Source: Corynebacterium yudongzhengii
GTDB lineage: Bacteria > Actinomycetota > Actinomycetes > Mycobacteriales > Mycobacteriaceae
Assembly (NCBI RefSeq): GCF_003065405.1
Contig: NZ_CP026947.1
Coordinates: 558,001 to 622,000, forward strand
DNA: 64,000 nt
Direction of reading: 5' to 3'
Shown piece by piece: positions 28,050 to 39,987 of this stretch. Below the pieces are notes generated by a model that was not told where the DNA came from, made no database searches, and saw only the letters and a list, made by a program, of their open reading frames with translations. Every line of letters starts with the position of its first letter. Positions within the stretch are counted from its first letter, which is position 1. Position numbers and translations under genes: made by a program.

Positions 28050-29377
28050 TCAATCTGCCTCCACGATGTTCTTGTTGAGGATCTGCAGGCCGTCGCGAAG
28101 CAGCGCCCCATCGATGACCAGCGGCGGTAGCAAGCGGATGACATTGCCGTCCATGCCGCAAGTGAGGATCGCGACCCCAGCGTGCTTGCACGCGGTGGCG
28201 ATGGCCGCGGTGGTTTTGGATCTGGTCGACCGTCGGCGTCGACGATTTCGAGTGCGATCATTCCGCCGCGGCCACGAATCTCGGCTACACGCTCGCTCGC
28301 AACTGCTTCGGCAAGCTCTTCGCGGATGACCTCTTCGATATCGCGTGCACGTTCGGCGAGCTTGAGCTTTTCCACCTGATCCAGTGCGGCGAGGGCGGCG
28401 GCACAGGAGATCGGGTTTCCGGCGTAGGTGCCGCCCAGAGAACCAGGGCCGGGACTATCCATGATCTCCTGGCGGCCGGTGACCGCGGATAGGGGCATAC
28501 CGCCGGCGAGCCCCTTGGCGGTGGTGACCAGATCGGGGACTAGGCCCTCGTGATTGGAGGCAAACCACTGTCCAGAACGAGCGATACCGGCTTGGATCTC
28601 GTCGGCGACGAAAACGATGCCGTTGTTGTTGCACCACTTCTGCAGCGCCGGAAGGAACCCCTCTGCGGGAACGATGAAGCCACCTTCTCCCTGAATCGGC
28701 TCGATAACAAGGCAGGCGAGATCTTCCGTGCCGACCTGCTGCTCGATGTAGCGGATCGTTCGCCGCGCCGCCTCCGGACCGGTGAGCCCGTCGCAGAGTG
28801 GGTAGGAACCGGGTACGCGGTAGACATCGGAAGCGAGGGTGCCGAACCCGGCCTTGTACGGGGCGTTCTTCGCAGTCATCGCCATGGTCAGGTTGGTCCG
28901 CCCGTGGAACGCGGAATCAAAGACCACCACTCGGTTGCGGCGGGTGTAGTGCCGCGCAATCTTGACCGCGTTTTCGACGGCTTCCGCGCCCGTGGAAAAC
29001 AGGGGCGTCTTCTTTGCGTGATCGCCCGGCGTGATCTCGTTCAGCTTCTTGCATACATCCACGAAACCCTGGTACGGGGCGCTAAAGAAGCACGTGTGGG
29101 TGAAACGCTGAGCTGCTTCCGTGACCGCTTCGCGCACCGCCTCATTCGATGCGCCGACCGTGGTGACGCCGATGCCCGTCGTGAAGTCGATGAAGCTATT
29201 GCCATCGACGTCGAGGTAGATGCCGCCGTCGGCATCTTCGATGTAGGCGGGAAGTCCGGGGCTCATGCCGGCGGCACAGTTCTCGCGGCGCTTTTCGTCG
29301 AGGCGGGCAGATTTCGGGCCGGGGATTGCGGTAGTGATGGACCGGCGCTGGGGAAGGTGGGCGGGGATAGTCTGCAT
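28050..29377 (-). pseudogene. gabT: 4-aminobutyrate aminotransferase, frameshifted
   Basis: Class III aminotransferase converting GABA and 2-oxoglutarate to succinate semialdehyde and glutamate. From MQTIPAHL (ATG 29377, AAGGAGTGACG before it) it runs intact through FSTGAEAVENAVKIARHY, VIEPIQGEGGFIVP, the PLP region FVADEIQAGIARSGQW and the Lys in TTAKGLAGGMPLSAV. After IVDADGRPDP the frame breaks near 28213-28219. The proper ending (KTTAAIATACKHAGVAIL, DGNVIRLLPPLVIDGALL, then a stop at 28050) is in the +1 frame, so one base has been lost. The unshifted frame runs on to 27956 with nonsense. Confidence 0.8.
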
Positions 29378-29544
29378 CGTCACTCCTTCGATCATGGGTT
29401 GATGCAGGTCATTATCGCGCCATTATTGTGAGCTAGAATACTGCCATAGTGGGGAAAGCTGAGAAACAGAATGTCCAGAGTGGAGTCTCCATGCCGAAGC
29501 CTGCATCCGAAGAATCGTAGATTAACTCCTTCAGTATTCGCTGG

Positions 29545-31062
29545 TTGGCGGCCCAGAAGGATCTCAGCCTAGAGGTTATCTTCGATGCGGAAAAAGACTT
29601 TTCCCTCATTCACCCCACGGAGTTGCCCGACCCGACAGAGTTCCTCAAACAGAACTCAATTGTGCTGCTGACCGGAATCGCCTTTCAGGGCTCTCCCGAG
29701 TCTTTCGCCCCGTACGTGGATAGGGTAGCCGCCGCGGGAGCGGTGGGGATCGGGTTTGGCGTCGGCCTCGCGTTCGATCAGGTCCCCACGCCCCTCATCG
29801 AAGCGGCCGACACGGCGGGGATATCCCTGTTCGTCGTTCCCCGTCCGGTTCTCTTCGTCTCTCTTATTAACAAGGTGCAGCAGGAGATAGAGCGTCGGCG
29901 AAACTATCAGCGCGAGAGACTGCTGGAGAACCAGAAGAGACTGAATACAGCCGCCGAGCGTGACGGGCTCGATGGCTTACTACGAGAAAGCGGTCACTGT
30001 CTCAACGCTCACGTCGTCTTATCTCACAACGACGGGCGGCTCTCAGCGGCGGCCTGGAAACCAGATCTGCCGCCCGTCAACCGTGACGGTCTGCACCAGA
30101 TCGTGCGCGACAAAGGATTCGGGCGCGCGACACACCTCGGTGATTTCAACCTCGTCGCCTATCAAATGGGTGGGGAAGGGGAGCTCAATCACGGGCTCAT
30201 CGCTCTATCTCTACAGCACCTGGATAGCAACGACTTAGCCCTGCTGCGTCACTGTGCAGGGCTCGCCGCGGTGTCCCTCAAGCGCCCGACAACCTATCGC
30301 CGCGCGCATCAGGAACTGAACTCTCTGGCCCTAGCCGTCCAGTTGGATCTGTCCCATTCTTCTGCGGCGGTAGAAAGAGTTTTCCAGCAGTTCAGCGACA
30401 CATCTGGGCTGGTCCGGCCCGTACTCATCGTTGCCGAGCAGAAAGCTGCGATCGATAAAACAATCAACAACTTGGATAGGGCCCTCGATCGGCTGGGGCA
30501 CACACTGTTCCACCTCCGGCTGAGCCACCGGCACTCAGTAGTCTTGTTTCGAGGATCCCAGCCTGCCCAAGAGATTGCGCAGCTTCTCGAACCCACTAAA
30601 TCGGATACCCGGATCGCCATGGGCGCCCCCATTCACTGGGAGCTTCTCGGCCAAGACAAAATCTCCGCGCTGGAAAGAACTGCTGCCGGCCTTGCGGTAG
30701 GAACGATCGTCGGTCCAGAAGCCTGCGCTCTTTCGTGGGCGGAAAACCCCGAGGTCAAGCGCCTCTTGGGTGAGCGAGAGCGCGACACCTGGGGTCGTCT
30801 GAGCCGGAAGCCAGAACTCGCGCACACGCTCGACTCTTTCTTACGCAACGGCAGTAACATCAGTCACACCGCCGAGAAACTGCAGCTTCCCCGCAAGACC
30901 GTACGTAGGAGACTTGATATCATCCAGCGGATCTTAGAACTCGACCTCACCAACCCCGTCGTCACAGCAGAGCTCTTGATCATCAGGTTGGGTTGCCCAC
31001 CACCCACGCCCCAACTGTCCTCGAGCTACGAACTGCCTGTGACAACCGCGCCGGGTGGATGA
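29545..31062 (+). CDS. gabR: PucR-family transcriptional regulator, probably GabR
   Basis: Regulator of about 505 aa, divergent from gabT as the PucR-type activator GabR is in C. glutamicum. N-terminal PucR domain (SIVLLTGIAFQG, GVGLAFDQVPTPLIEAAD), a GGDEF-like middle, and a C-terminal HTH_30 (NISHTAEKLQLPRKTVRRR, ending TAELLIIRLG). TTG 29545 is the first usable start after an in-frame TAG at 29518-29520. The residues INSFSIRW just before it look like the true domain start, and ATG 29491 with GGAG lies in frame beyond the TAG, so the gene may carry a nonsense mutation. TAGAAT (29434-29439) is a likely -10. Confidence 0.75.
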   Translation: MAAQKDLSLEVIFDAEKDFSLIHPTELPDPTEFLKQNSIVLLTGIAFQGSPESFAPYVDRVAAAGAVGIGFGVGLAFDQVPTPLIEAADTAGISLFVVPRPVLFVSLINKVQQEIERRRNYQRERLLENQKRLNTAAERDGLDGLLRESGHCLNAHVVLSHNDGRLSAAAWKPDLPPVNRDGLHQIVRDKGFGRATHLGDFNLVAYQMGGEGELNHGLIALSLQHLDSNDLALLRHCAGLAAVSLKRPTTYRRAHQELNSLALAVQLDLSHSSAAVERVFQQFSDTSGLVRPVLIVAEQKAAIDKTINNLDRALDRLGHTLFHLRLSHRHSVVLFRGSQPAQEIAQLLEPTKSDTRIAMGAPIHWELLGQDKISALERTAAGLAVGTIVGPEACALSWAENPEVKRLLGERERDTWGRLSRKPELAHTLDSFLRNGSNISHTAEKLQLPRKTVRRRLDIIQRILELDLTNPVVTAELLIIRLGCPPPTPQLSSSYELPVTTAPGG

Positions 31063-31134
31063 CGGCGTCGATTCAGTGCGTACAATGGCCGGTTGAACAA
31101 ATGTGTAATCGCGTGCGAGAAGGACTATTAGCCC

Positions 31135-33692
<2,558 letters not shown>

Positions 33693-33696
<4 letters not shown>

Positions 33697-34136
33697 GCGC
33701 GCGGCAGGATCTGCAAGGCCAGCAGCCGATAGAGCCTCCCGCCGCGCAGCCGGCCGGTGAACGCGAAGGTCTGCCCGGCGCACAGCGCGGTGCCGAAGAC
33801 CTCGTAGTCGCAGGTGGGCGCGGCGTCTTCCTCCTCATCGGGCGGGATTTCGGCGACCTGCTGCGCATAGGCCGAACGGATGCGCACCGGCCCGGCGAGA
33901 ACGCGGCGGCGTCGAAAAGCTTGCGCGTGCCGGCGCACCGGCCCCGCAAAACGCCGCGCGTCCAGGTGCTCCAGCGGGCGCATGCAGCAGGCCACCTCGA
34001 GGCAGACACGGATGAGCGCCACGTGCGGGCGTTCCAGCTCGCTTGTCGACGGCCGCGCCACCCGCCGACGCGGCGGGGGAGAAGGCCGGGGTTGCAGCGC
34101 CATGAGCCAGGCGGTCCCCGGGATCGGTTGGAGCAT
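33693..34136 (-). CDS. Rv3235-like / DUF6459 family protein
   Basis: Arg-rich protein of 147 aa with the [20 protein letters not shown] helix followed by [15 protein letters not shown] typical of this actinobacterial family near secA, and a beta-rich end [20 protein letters not shown] plus [18 protein letters not shown]. Function unknown. GGGAGG lies 8 nt before ATG 34136. It converges on secA with a 4-bp overlap of the stops. Confidence 0.7.
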
Positions 34137-34255
34137 GAATCAATGCCTCCCTTGGCGTGATAGAGCAACGAAGGGGGCAGATGCTTGAGGGGGTAGGTAC
34201 CATTGTTCCACGGATAACGAGGCTGTGCCTGAAAGCGACGAAAGGGATTACTTAG

Positions 34256-34666
34256 ATGCAAGGTTTGATCGTCGACTACGTCGGTGTGCTCGACGGCCCC
34301 GAAGAGGACCAGAAGCGCTGGCAGCGCCTGCTTAAGGAGGTCAAGGCGAAGGACATCGCCGTGGCGATCCTCTCCAACGACCCCGGCGGCCCAGAGGCCG
34401 AGCCGATCCGCGAGTGGGAGTACCGCGGCATCGTCGACGCCGCCGTGCTCTCCGGCGAGGTGGGCGCCGACAAGCCGGATCGCGCCGCCTTCCAAGCCGC
34501 CGCGGACGCCCTCGGGCTGCCGCTGAGCGACTGCGTCATGGTCGACGACGGCATCTACAACGTCCGCGCCGCCGTCGAGTACGGGATGGTGGGCATCCTG
34601 CACACCGCGTTCGACCGCACCACCGTCGAGATCCAGACGATCTTCGACATCGACGGCGAGTTCTAG
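34256..34666 (+). CDS. Small HAD-superfamily hydrolase-like protein
   Basis: Protein of 136 aa, core Rossmannoid HAD fold without a cap. Motif I is DYVGVLDG: the nucleophile Asp7 is present but the usual second Asp (DxD) is Val. Motif II is ILSND, the motif III Lys is in GADKPDRAAF, and motif IV is VMVDDGIYNVRAA. Loss of the general acid suggests altered or no phosphatase activity. It is separated by 4 bp from the next gene, so they probably form an operon. Confidence 0.75.
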   Translation: MQGLIVDYVGVLDGPEEDQKRWQRLLKEVKAKDIAVAILSNDPGGPEAEPIREWEYRGIVDAAVLSGEVGADKPDRAAFQAAADALGLPLSDCVMVDDGIYNVRAAVEYGMVGILHTAFDRTTVEIQTIFDIDGEF

Positions 34667-34670
34667 AGCC

Positions 34671-35177
34671 ATGCGCGTCTATCTGCCCGCAACGTTCGGG
34701 ATGCTTGCGGCCCTCCGCGATGACGAGGTGTTCACCGCCCGCAGCGGCTGGGCGTTCGCTGTGACGCCCTCGCTGCGCGAGTTCTACCACTCCGGCAGCG
34801 AGGAGGAGATGGAGGCCGTCGCCTTCGACAACGCCGCCGAGGCCTCGCTGCGCCTGCTCGCCGTAGGCGACGAGGAGCAGTTCCCGCACCGCCGCGTGGT
34901 CATCTCGGCGGATGTGAAGGATGCCCAGGCCACCCCGAACCCGGACATGATCGAATCGGTGGTCAAGCTCTCGCCGGCCGAGATCGCGCTCGCGGACGTC
35001 GCCGCGATCCACATCGACATCGAGGAATCCGAGGAGGCCACCGCGAAGGCCATCGAGGCGATCGACGCCTCCGATCTGGGCGATGAGGACGCCGCGCTTA
35101 TCGTCGGCGACGCCCAGGACAACTTCTTGGCCTTCTACGACCCCTCCGAGCTGCCCGTGCTCATCGACCTGCTCTAG
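34671..35177 (+). CDS. DUF6912 family protein
   Basis: Acidic protein of 168 aa starting MRVYLPATFGMLAALRDD, with a beta strand then ARSGWAFAVTPSLREFY and a C-terminal acidic LIVGDAQDNFLAFYDPSELP. This matches an actinobacterial family of unknown function found between the HAD gene and rsgA. The ATG follows the HAD stop by 4 bp. Convergent with rsgA. Confidence 0.7.
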   Translation: MRVYLPATFGMLAALRDDEVFTARSGWAFAVTPSLREFYHSGSEEEMEAVAFDNAAEASLRLLAVGDEEQFPHRRVVISADVKDAQATPNPDMIESVVKLSPAEIALADVAAIHIDIEESEEATAKAIEAIDASDLGDEDAALIVGDAQDNFLAFYDPSELPVLIDLL

Positions 35178-35179
35178 CT

Positions 35180-36184
35180 TTACATCTCCCACTCGTTGTT
35201 GGAGCGCAGCGCCTCCAACAGCTTGCGCACCGCCACCACGCGCCGGCCGGTGGCGGAATCCGGGTCGATCTCGTCGAGCGCGCACTCCGGATCCGCCGGC
35301 GGGCCGACGTGGGAGCAGCCGCGCGGGCAGTCTTCGGTGGCCTCCTCGAGGTCCTCGAAGGCACCGATGACGGTATCGGCGTCCACGTGCGCCAGCCCGA
35401 AAGACCGGATGCCGGGGGTGTCGATGATCCACCCGCTCGCCGGCGGCGGCAGCCGCAGCGCCACCGACTGGGTCGAGGTGTGTCGACCCTTGCCCACGCC
35501 CGAGACCTCGCCGGTTTCCCGGTTCGCCTCCGGAACCAGCCGGTTGACCAGCGTGGACTTGCCTACCCCGGAGTGGCCGATGAGGGCGGTGACGTGGCCG
35601 TCGACAAGCTTTTCGACCTCCGCGAGATCGTCATTGATACCCGCGATGATCACCGGGACCTCGAGGTCCGCGAACTCCTCGGCGAAGGGCGTGGGATCGG
35701 CCAGGTCGGATTTGGTGAGGCACAGCACCGGGCGCACATTGCCGACGAACGCCGCCACCAGCGCTCGCTCCACGAAACCGGCGCGCGGCGGGGGATCGGC
35801 GACAGCGGAGACGATGAGCAGCTGCTCGGCGTTGGCGACGACAATGCGCTCATACGCATCCGTGTCATCGGCGGTGCGGCGCAGCACCGAGGTGCGCTCG
35901 GCGAGTTTCACGATGCGCGCCAACGTGCCGGGGTTGCCGGAGGTATCGCCGACGACCCCGACGCGATCGCCCACCTCGATCGCGGTGCGCCCGAGCTCGC
36001 GGGCGCGCATGCACACGATGGCGTCCTCGCGGCCGTCGAGGACCACGCCCCAGCGGCCGCGGTCTTTCGTGATGACCATCCCGAACTTCGCATCCTTGTG
36101 CTTCGGGCGATCCTTCGTGCGCGGGCGGGAGCCTTTGCCGGGACGGATCTTCACATCCGATTCGTCCCAGTGGCGCCTAGCCAT
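35180..36184 (-). CDS. rsgA: Ribosome small-subunit-dependent GTPase RsgA
   Basis: Circularly permuted GTPase of 334 aa that assists late 30S assembly. N-terminal OB fold ([18 protein letters not shown]), then G4 [12 protein letters not shown]1 [14 protein letters not shown], a T-loop [17 protein letters not shown]3 DTPGIRSFG, and the C-terminal zinc site [21 protein letters not shown] 36184 lies inside the last codons of aroA (8-bp overlap), so the pair is translationally coupled. Confidence 0.93.
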   Translation of the reverse strand: MARRHWDESDVKIRPGKGSRPRTKDRPKHKDAKFGMVITKDRGRWGVVLDGREDAIVCMRARELGRTAIEVGDRVGVVGDTSGNPGTLARIVKLAERTSVLRRTADDTDAYERIVVANAEQLLIVSAVADPPPRAGFVERALVAAFVGNVRPVLCLTKSDLADPTPFAEEFADLEVPVIIAGINDDLAEVEKLVDGHVTALIGHSGVGKSTLVNRLVPEANRETGEVSGVGKGRHTSTQSVALRLPPPASGWIIDTPGIRSFGLAHVDADTVIGAFEDLEEATEDCPRGCSHVGPPADPECALDEIDPDSATGRRVVAVRKLLEALRSNNEWEM

Positions 36185-37439
36185 GCAGCATCTCCAGCCA
36201 CATCTCGGCGAAACCGGGCAGGGTCTTAGAGGTGGTGGCGATGTTCTCGATCCCCACACCCTCTACCCGCAGCCCCAGGATCGCGCCCGCGGTGGCCATG
36301 CGGTGATCGTTATAGGAATACCACTCTCCGCCGTGCAGGAAGGCCGGGCGGATGTGGAGGGAATCCTCGTCGGCGCTGATGTCGCCGCCCAAACGCGAGA
36401 TCTCGGCGCTCAGCGCGGCGAGCCTATCGGTTTCGTGCCCGCGCAGATGCCCGATACCGCGCAGGTGCGACTCGCTGTTCGCCAGGGCCGCCAAAGCTGC
36501 GACGGTGGGGGTGAGCTCGCCGATATCGCCCATGTCGATATCGATGCCGCGCAACTGATCCGGATCTGGGCCGGTGACGGTGAGGTAGCCGTCGGCAAGC
36601 GAAACTTGTGCGCCCATGCGCTCCAAGATGCTGCGGATCTCATCGCCCGGCTGGGTCGTCTGCTCCGGCCAGTTCGGCACGGTGACGGTGCCGGCGGTGA
36701 CCACCGCCGCGGCGAGGAACGGGGTGGCGTTCGACAGATCCGGCTCGATGACCCAGTCGCGGCCGTCGTACTCGCCGGGGCTGACATGCCAGCTGCCGTC
36801 CTCGGCGTAGACCTGCACGCCGGCGCTGCGCAGCATGTCGACGGTCATCTCGATGTGCGGGGCGCTCGGCAGCCCCTCGCCGCGGTGGGTGATGCTCAGG
36901 CCCGAGTCATAACGCGAACCGGCCATCAGCAGCCCGGAGATGAACTGCGAGGACCCGGAGGCGTCGATCTCGATGGCGCCGCCCGCGACGTGACCCGTGC
37001 CGTGGAGGGTGAAGGGGAGGGCGTCTCCCTCGACACGAACCCCGAGCGCGCGCAGGCCCTCGAGGGTTCCCGACATCGGCCGCTTCGATGCCTGGGGGTC
37101 GCCGGTGAAGGAGACCTCGCCGTCGGCAAGTGCGGCCAGCGGCGGCACGAAACGCATGACGGTGCCGGCAAGGCCGCACTCGATCGCGCCGGGGCTCAGG
37201 CAGGCGGCGGGGATGACGGAGATGTTGTGCCCGTCGATCTCCACCCCGATGCCTAAGGTGCGCAGCGCAGCGGCCATGAGCTCGGTGTCACGGGAGATGA
37301 GGGCACCGCTAATGGTCGATGGTGTCGCGGCCGCGGCGGCGATAACCAGCGCACGGTTGGTGATCGACTTCGACCCAGGGACCAGCTGTGTATGGCTGAT
37401 CGGGTCCTTCACTGTGGGGGCAGGCCAGAAATCGTTCAT
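36177..37439 (-). CDS. aroA: 3-phosphoshikimate 1-carboxyvinyltransferase (EPSP synthase)
   Basis: EPSP synthase of 420 aa, sixth step of the shikimate pathway. [17 protein letters not shown] binds shikimate-3-[19 protein letters not shown] is the PEP-loop signature, [15 protein letters not shown] follows, and the C-terminal [14 protein letters not shown] is intact. ATG 37439 probably starts a leaderless mRNA: TATTAT lies about 10 nt upstream in the 18-bp gap shared with the divergent SRAP gene. Confidence 0.95.
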   Translation of the reverse strand: MNDFWPAPTVKDPISHTQLVPGSKSITNRALVIAAAAATPSTISGALISRDTELMAAALRTLGIGVEIDGHNISVIPAACLSPGAIECGLAGTVMRFVPPLAALADGEVSFTGDPQASKRPMSGTLEGLRALGVRVEGDALPFTLHGTGHVAGGAIEIDASGSSQFISGLLMAGSRYDSGLSITHRGEGLPSAPHIEMTVDMLRSAGVQVYAEDGSWHVSPGEYDGRDWVIEPDLSNATPFLAAAVVTAGTVTVPNWPEQTTQPGDEIRSILERMGAQVSLADGYLTVTGPDPDQLRGIDIDMGDIGELTPTVAALAALANSESHLRGIGHLRGHETDRLAALSAEISRLGGDISADEDSLHIRPAFLHGGEWYSYNDHRMATAGAILGLRVEGVGIENIATTSKTLPGFAEMWLEMLHG

Positions 37440-37457
37440 GGGTACATAATAGAGGTT
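37440..37457. promoter_or_regulatory. Very short divergent promoter between aroA and the SRAP gene
   Basis: Only 18 bases separate two start codons facing away from each other. GTACATAATAGAGG can serve as TATTAT on the minus strand and TACATAAT on the plus strand. Both transcripts would be leaderless and their promoters must extend into each other's coding region. Confidence 0.5.
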
Positions 37458-38144
37458 ATGTGCGGACGCTTCGTGATGTTTACCACCGGAGAGAAACTCC
37501 TCGGCGAAATCGGCGCCCTGCCCGGCGTCCAGGAGACCCACGCGCCCGACGGCACCCCGCCTGAGCGCTATAACATCGCGCCCACCCAGCAGGTCGGCTT
37601 AGTGCTTTACGACGGGCCCGTGGCCCGCTTCACCCCCGCCCGCTGGGCACTGCTGCCACACTGGAAGAAAGACGACTCCGGCCCGCCGCTGTTTAACGCC
37701 CGGGCGGAGACGGTGCGCGAGAAACCGAGCTTTCGGGATGCGTTTCAGACCCAGCGCGGCGTGATGCCTTTGGACGGCTACTACGAGTGGCACGTCGGCG
37801 AGAACGGCAAGAAACAGCCCTACTTCGTCTCCCTCGAAGGTGGGGAGATGCTCTGGGCGGCAGCGCTGTTCTCGACGGGGTTGGATCAGCTCTCGTGCAC
37901 CATGATCACCACGGCTGCGGAGGTGCCGATGGATTGGCTGCATCACCGGCTGCCCCGATTTCTCGAGCCCTCCGAGGTCCGGCAGTGGTGCGAAGGCGAC
38001 GCCGACGAGGCCGGGGAGCTGTTGACGTCGGCGCCTACCTCGCTGCGTGAGCGCATGCGCTGGCAGGAAGCCGACAGCGCGGTGGGCAACGTGCGCAACG
38101 ACCACGCCGGGCTCATGGACGCCGCCGAGTCGCGGCTGCTGTAG
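37458..38144 (+). CDS. SRAP/HMCES-like DNA-protein crosslink enzyme (YedK family)
   Basis: Protein of 228 aa. It starts MCGRF; Cys2 is the residue that forms a thiazolidine crosslink with abasic sites in this family. [38 protein letters not shown] (catalytic Glu) and the conserved His in HHRLPRFL are all present. ATG 37458 must be the start, since Cys2 has to be exposed after Met removal. No LexA-type box is obvious. Confidence 0.9.
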   Translation: MCGRFVMFTTGEKLLGEIGALPGVQETHAPDGTPPERYNIAPTQQVGLVLYDGPVARFTPARWALLPHWKKDDSGPPLFNARAETVREKPSFRDAFQTQRGVMPLDGYYEWHVGENGKKQPYFVSLEGGEMLWAAALFSTGLDQLSCTMITTAAEVPMDWLHHRLPRFLEPSEVRQWCEGDADEAGELLTSAPTSLRERMRWQEADSAVGNVRNDHAGLMDAAESRLL

Positions 38145-38191
38145 TGGCTCCGTCTACAATGGGATGACCCGTGTCGACGGAAGGTGGGGAA

Positions 38192-38800
38192 ATGGATCCA
38201 GCGGAGTCCGATGAGCTGACGCAACGCTTCAACGATGAGGCGCTACCGCTTCTCGACCAGCTCTACGGCGGCGCCCTGCGCATGACCCGCAACCCCCAAG
38301 ACGCCGAGGACCTGCTCCAAGAGACCTACCTCAAGGCCTACCGTTCCTTCAGTTCCTTCAAGCCGGGCACCAACCTCAAGGCGTGGCTGTACCGGATCAT
38401 GACGAACACCTACATCAACACCTACCGGAAGAAACAACGCCAGCCAGCGCAGACGCCGACCGAGGACATCACCGACCACCAGCTCTACACCACGAGCTCC
38501 CACGACTCCACCGGCCTGCAATCCGCGGAAGTCGAGGCCCTCGAAAACCTGCCGAACGACGACATCGTCGCCGCGATGAACCAACTCTCCGACGACTACC
38601 GCATGGTCGTCTACTACGCCGACGTCGAGGGCCTGGCCTACAAAGAAATCGCCGAGATCATGGACACCCCCATCGGCACCGTCATGTCGCGACTGCACCG
38701 GGGAAGAAAACAGCTCCGAGGCTTGTTGAAGGACGTAGCAAGAGATCACGGAATCGGGCTCGAGCACCCCGACATGACCGCCGACGAGAAGGAGTCCTAG
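38192..38800 (+). CDS. sigH: ECF sigma factor SigH
   Basis: ECF sigma factor of 202 aa for oxidative/disulfide and heat stress. Region 2 ([20 protein letters not shown], then [20 protein letters not shown]) and region 4 ([38 protein letters not shown]) are complete. ATG 38192 is favoured over GTG 38171 because AAGGTGGGG precedes it. TACAAT at 38154-38159 could be a housekeeping -10. It abuts rshA. Confidence 0.93.
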   Translation: MDPAESDELTQRFNDEALPLLDQLYGGALRMTRNPQDAEDLLQETYLKAYRSFSSFKPGTNLKAWLYRIMTNTYINTYRKKQRQPAQTPTEDITDHQLYTTSSHDSTGLQSAEVEALENLPNDDIVAAMNQLSDDYRMVVYYADVEGLAYKEIAEIMDTPIGTVMSRLHRGRKQLRGLLKDVARDHGIGLEHPDMTADEKES

Positions 38801-39055
38801 ATGTCCTCCGAACCGTGCCCCTGCAGCTGTGCGCACGTGCAGGCGCTGATCTGCGAGATCATCGATTCCGACTGCAGCGAGACCCGCGCCGCCGAAATCC
38901 GCGCCGAGATCTCCCGCTGCGAAGAATGCGCCCGGCGACTCGAAAGCGAACGCGCCATCCGCATGCTCATGCGCCGCTGCTGCAGTGAAGAAACCGCTCC
39001 CGGATACCTGCGTGAACGCATCACCACCCAGATCAACATCATCCGAGGGCGTTAG
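38801..39055 (+). CDS. rshA: Anti-sigma factor RshA
   Basis: Cys-rich protein of 84 aa that immediately follows sigH, the expected redox-sensitive partner of SigH. Cysteines occur as CPCSCAH at the N-terminus, SRCEECARRL in the middle and RRCCSEE near the end. The canonical zinc anti-sigma motif is HxxxCxxC; here the position four before the first Cys is Glu (EISRCEEC), so the zinc histidine must come from elsewhere (perhaps CAH) or is missing. ATG starts directly after the sigH stop. Confidence 0.88.
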   Translation: MSSEPCPCSCAHVQALICEIIDSDCSETRAAEIRAEISRCEECARRLESERAIRMLMRRCCSEETAPGYLRERITTQINIIRGR

Positions 39056-39079
39056 GGGCGGTTTGCGGGTTGGTGGCGT

Positions 39080-39121
39080 TCTGGGGCTTGGTGCCGCTCT
39101 GGGGCTTGGTGCCGCTCTGGG
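39080..39121 (+). repeat. 18-bp tandem repeat
   Basis: TCTGGGGCTTGGTGCCGC occurs twice, followed by a partial TCTGGG. It is a G/T-rich tract between the rshA stop and palindromic element copy 4. A related G/T-rich tandem repeat precedes copy 5 (59771-59816). Confidence 0.8.
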
Positions 39122-39185
39122 TCGCTGACCTGCGGTTTTCTGGACGAGTGTCGTTGGTAGGGCGGTGTGGGGTGGTTTTTCTGCG

Positions 39186-39267
39186 CCTGGTCGAAAGGAG
39201 TCACCCCTAAAGGAGTCCTGGTTTCGACCGCGCGGGACTCCTTTCTATGGGGGTGCTTTCGACCAGC
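39186..39267. repeat. Palindromic intergenic element, copy 4
   Basis: CCTGGTCGAAAGGAGTCACC through GGGTGCTTTCGACCAGC. Predicted stem: CTGGTCGAAAG/CTTTCGACCAG (11 bp), CACCCC/GGGGTG, AAAGGAGTCC/GGACTCCTTT (10 bp), loop with GGTTTCGACCGCGC. It differs from copies 1-3 by AAAGGAGT in place of AAAGCAGT and CCTTTCTATG in place of CGTTTATATG. It lies 130 bp after rshA. Confidence 0.85.
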
Positions 39268-39460
39268 ATAAGCGCAATATGGGCGCCTAATCGGGGGTCG
39301 CCAGGTTGTCTACCCAGCATTCGGCCACTTCAGCCCCGCCCGACCCATCGGCCCCTCCGGCAAACTCACACGACTAGCTAGTGTCGCTACTAGCGATAAC
39401 GCACTATCGCGGGAGCCAACCCTCCAACCAACCCCCAACCGCCCGCACCGCCAAAACGAA

Positions 39461-39495
39461 CACCCCGCCACCGAAAACCGGTGACGGGGTGTTTT
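39461..39495. terminator. Probable bidirectional terminator
   Basis: CACCCCG-CCACCG, loop AAAA, CCGGTGACGGGGTG then TTTT; A-residues on the other side allow use from the minus strand too. It separates the converging sigH-rshA unit and the bL37 gene. Confidence 0.75.
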
Positions 39496-39532
39496 CGCCT
39501 CAGGGGCGGAATGCTATTCCGCCGAGCGTAAC

Positions 39533-39607
39533 TTAGGCGAGCGGACGCTTGCCGTGGTTCGCCTTCTTCTTGCGACGGTCCTTGCGCTTGCGGCCTCGCT
39601 TGCTCAT
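39533..39607 (-). CDS. Ribosomal protein bL37-like peptide (AURKAIP1/COX24 domain)
   Basis: Highly basic peptide of 24 aa, MSKRGRKRKDRRKKKANHGK followed by RPLA. It matches the short actinobacterial ribosomal protein bL37, which binds 23S rRNA. AAGGAG lies 6 nt before the ATG. Too short for usual gene finders but strongly conserved in this position between sigH-rshA and whcE. Confidence 0.85.
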   Translation of the reverse strand: MSKRGRKRKDRRKKKANHGKRPLA

Positions 39608-39726
39608 GGGATCTCCTTGCGGATCGAGGGTTAACTAGCAGTTCGTGCCCACAATCCTAGTGACAGGTCGGCGGGCGGCCAAAAACCGGGTACGGCGATC
39701 GAGTGCCGAAACCCTAAAGCAGAGCC

Positions 39727-39987
39727 TTAAGCGGAGACGCGGGCGCGCTTATTTGCACGCTTGTTGGCGCGCTTGAGGGAGCGGCGCTCCTCCTCGGACA
39801 GGCCGCCCCAGACGCCGGCGTCCTGGCCAGTTTCGAAGGCCCACTTCATGCACTGGTTGGTCACAGGGCAGCGGTTGCAGACCAGCTTGGCCTGTGCGAT
39901 CTGGGCGAGGGCGGGGCCGGAGTTACCGACCGGGAAGAACAGCTCGGGGTCCTGGTCGCGGCAAATTGCTTCGTGGCGCCAATCCAT
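39727..39987 (-). CDS. whcE: WhiB-family Fe-S regulator WhcE (WhiB1 type)
   Basis: WhiB-like protein of 86 aa. The cluster cysteines are in MDWRHEAICRDQDPELFF and VCNRCPVTNQCMKWAF; GVWGGLSEEERRSLKR is the turn motif, followed by a basic tail ANKRANKRARVSA. WhcE of C. glutamicum lies beside sigH and acts in the oxidative and heat stress response. RBS AAGGAGAG before ATG. The 530 bp upstream contain two strong inverted repeats. Confidence 0.92.
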   Translation of the reverse strand: MDWRHEAICRDQDPELFFPVGNSGPALAQIAQAKLVCNRCPVTNQCMKWAFETGQDAGVWGGLSEEERRSLKRANKRANKRARVSA

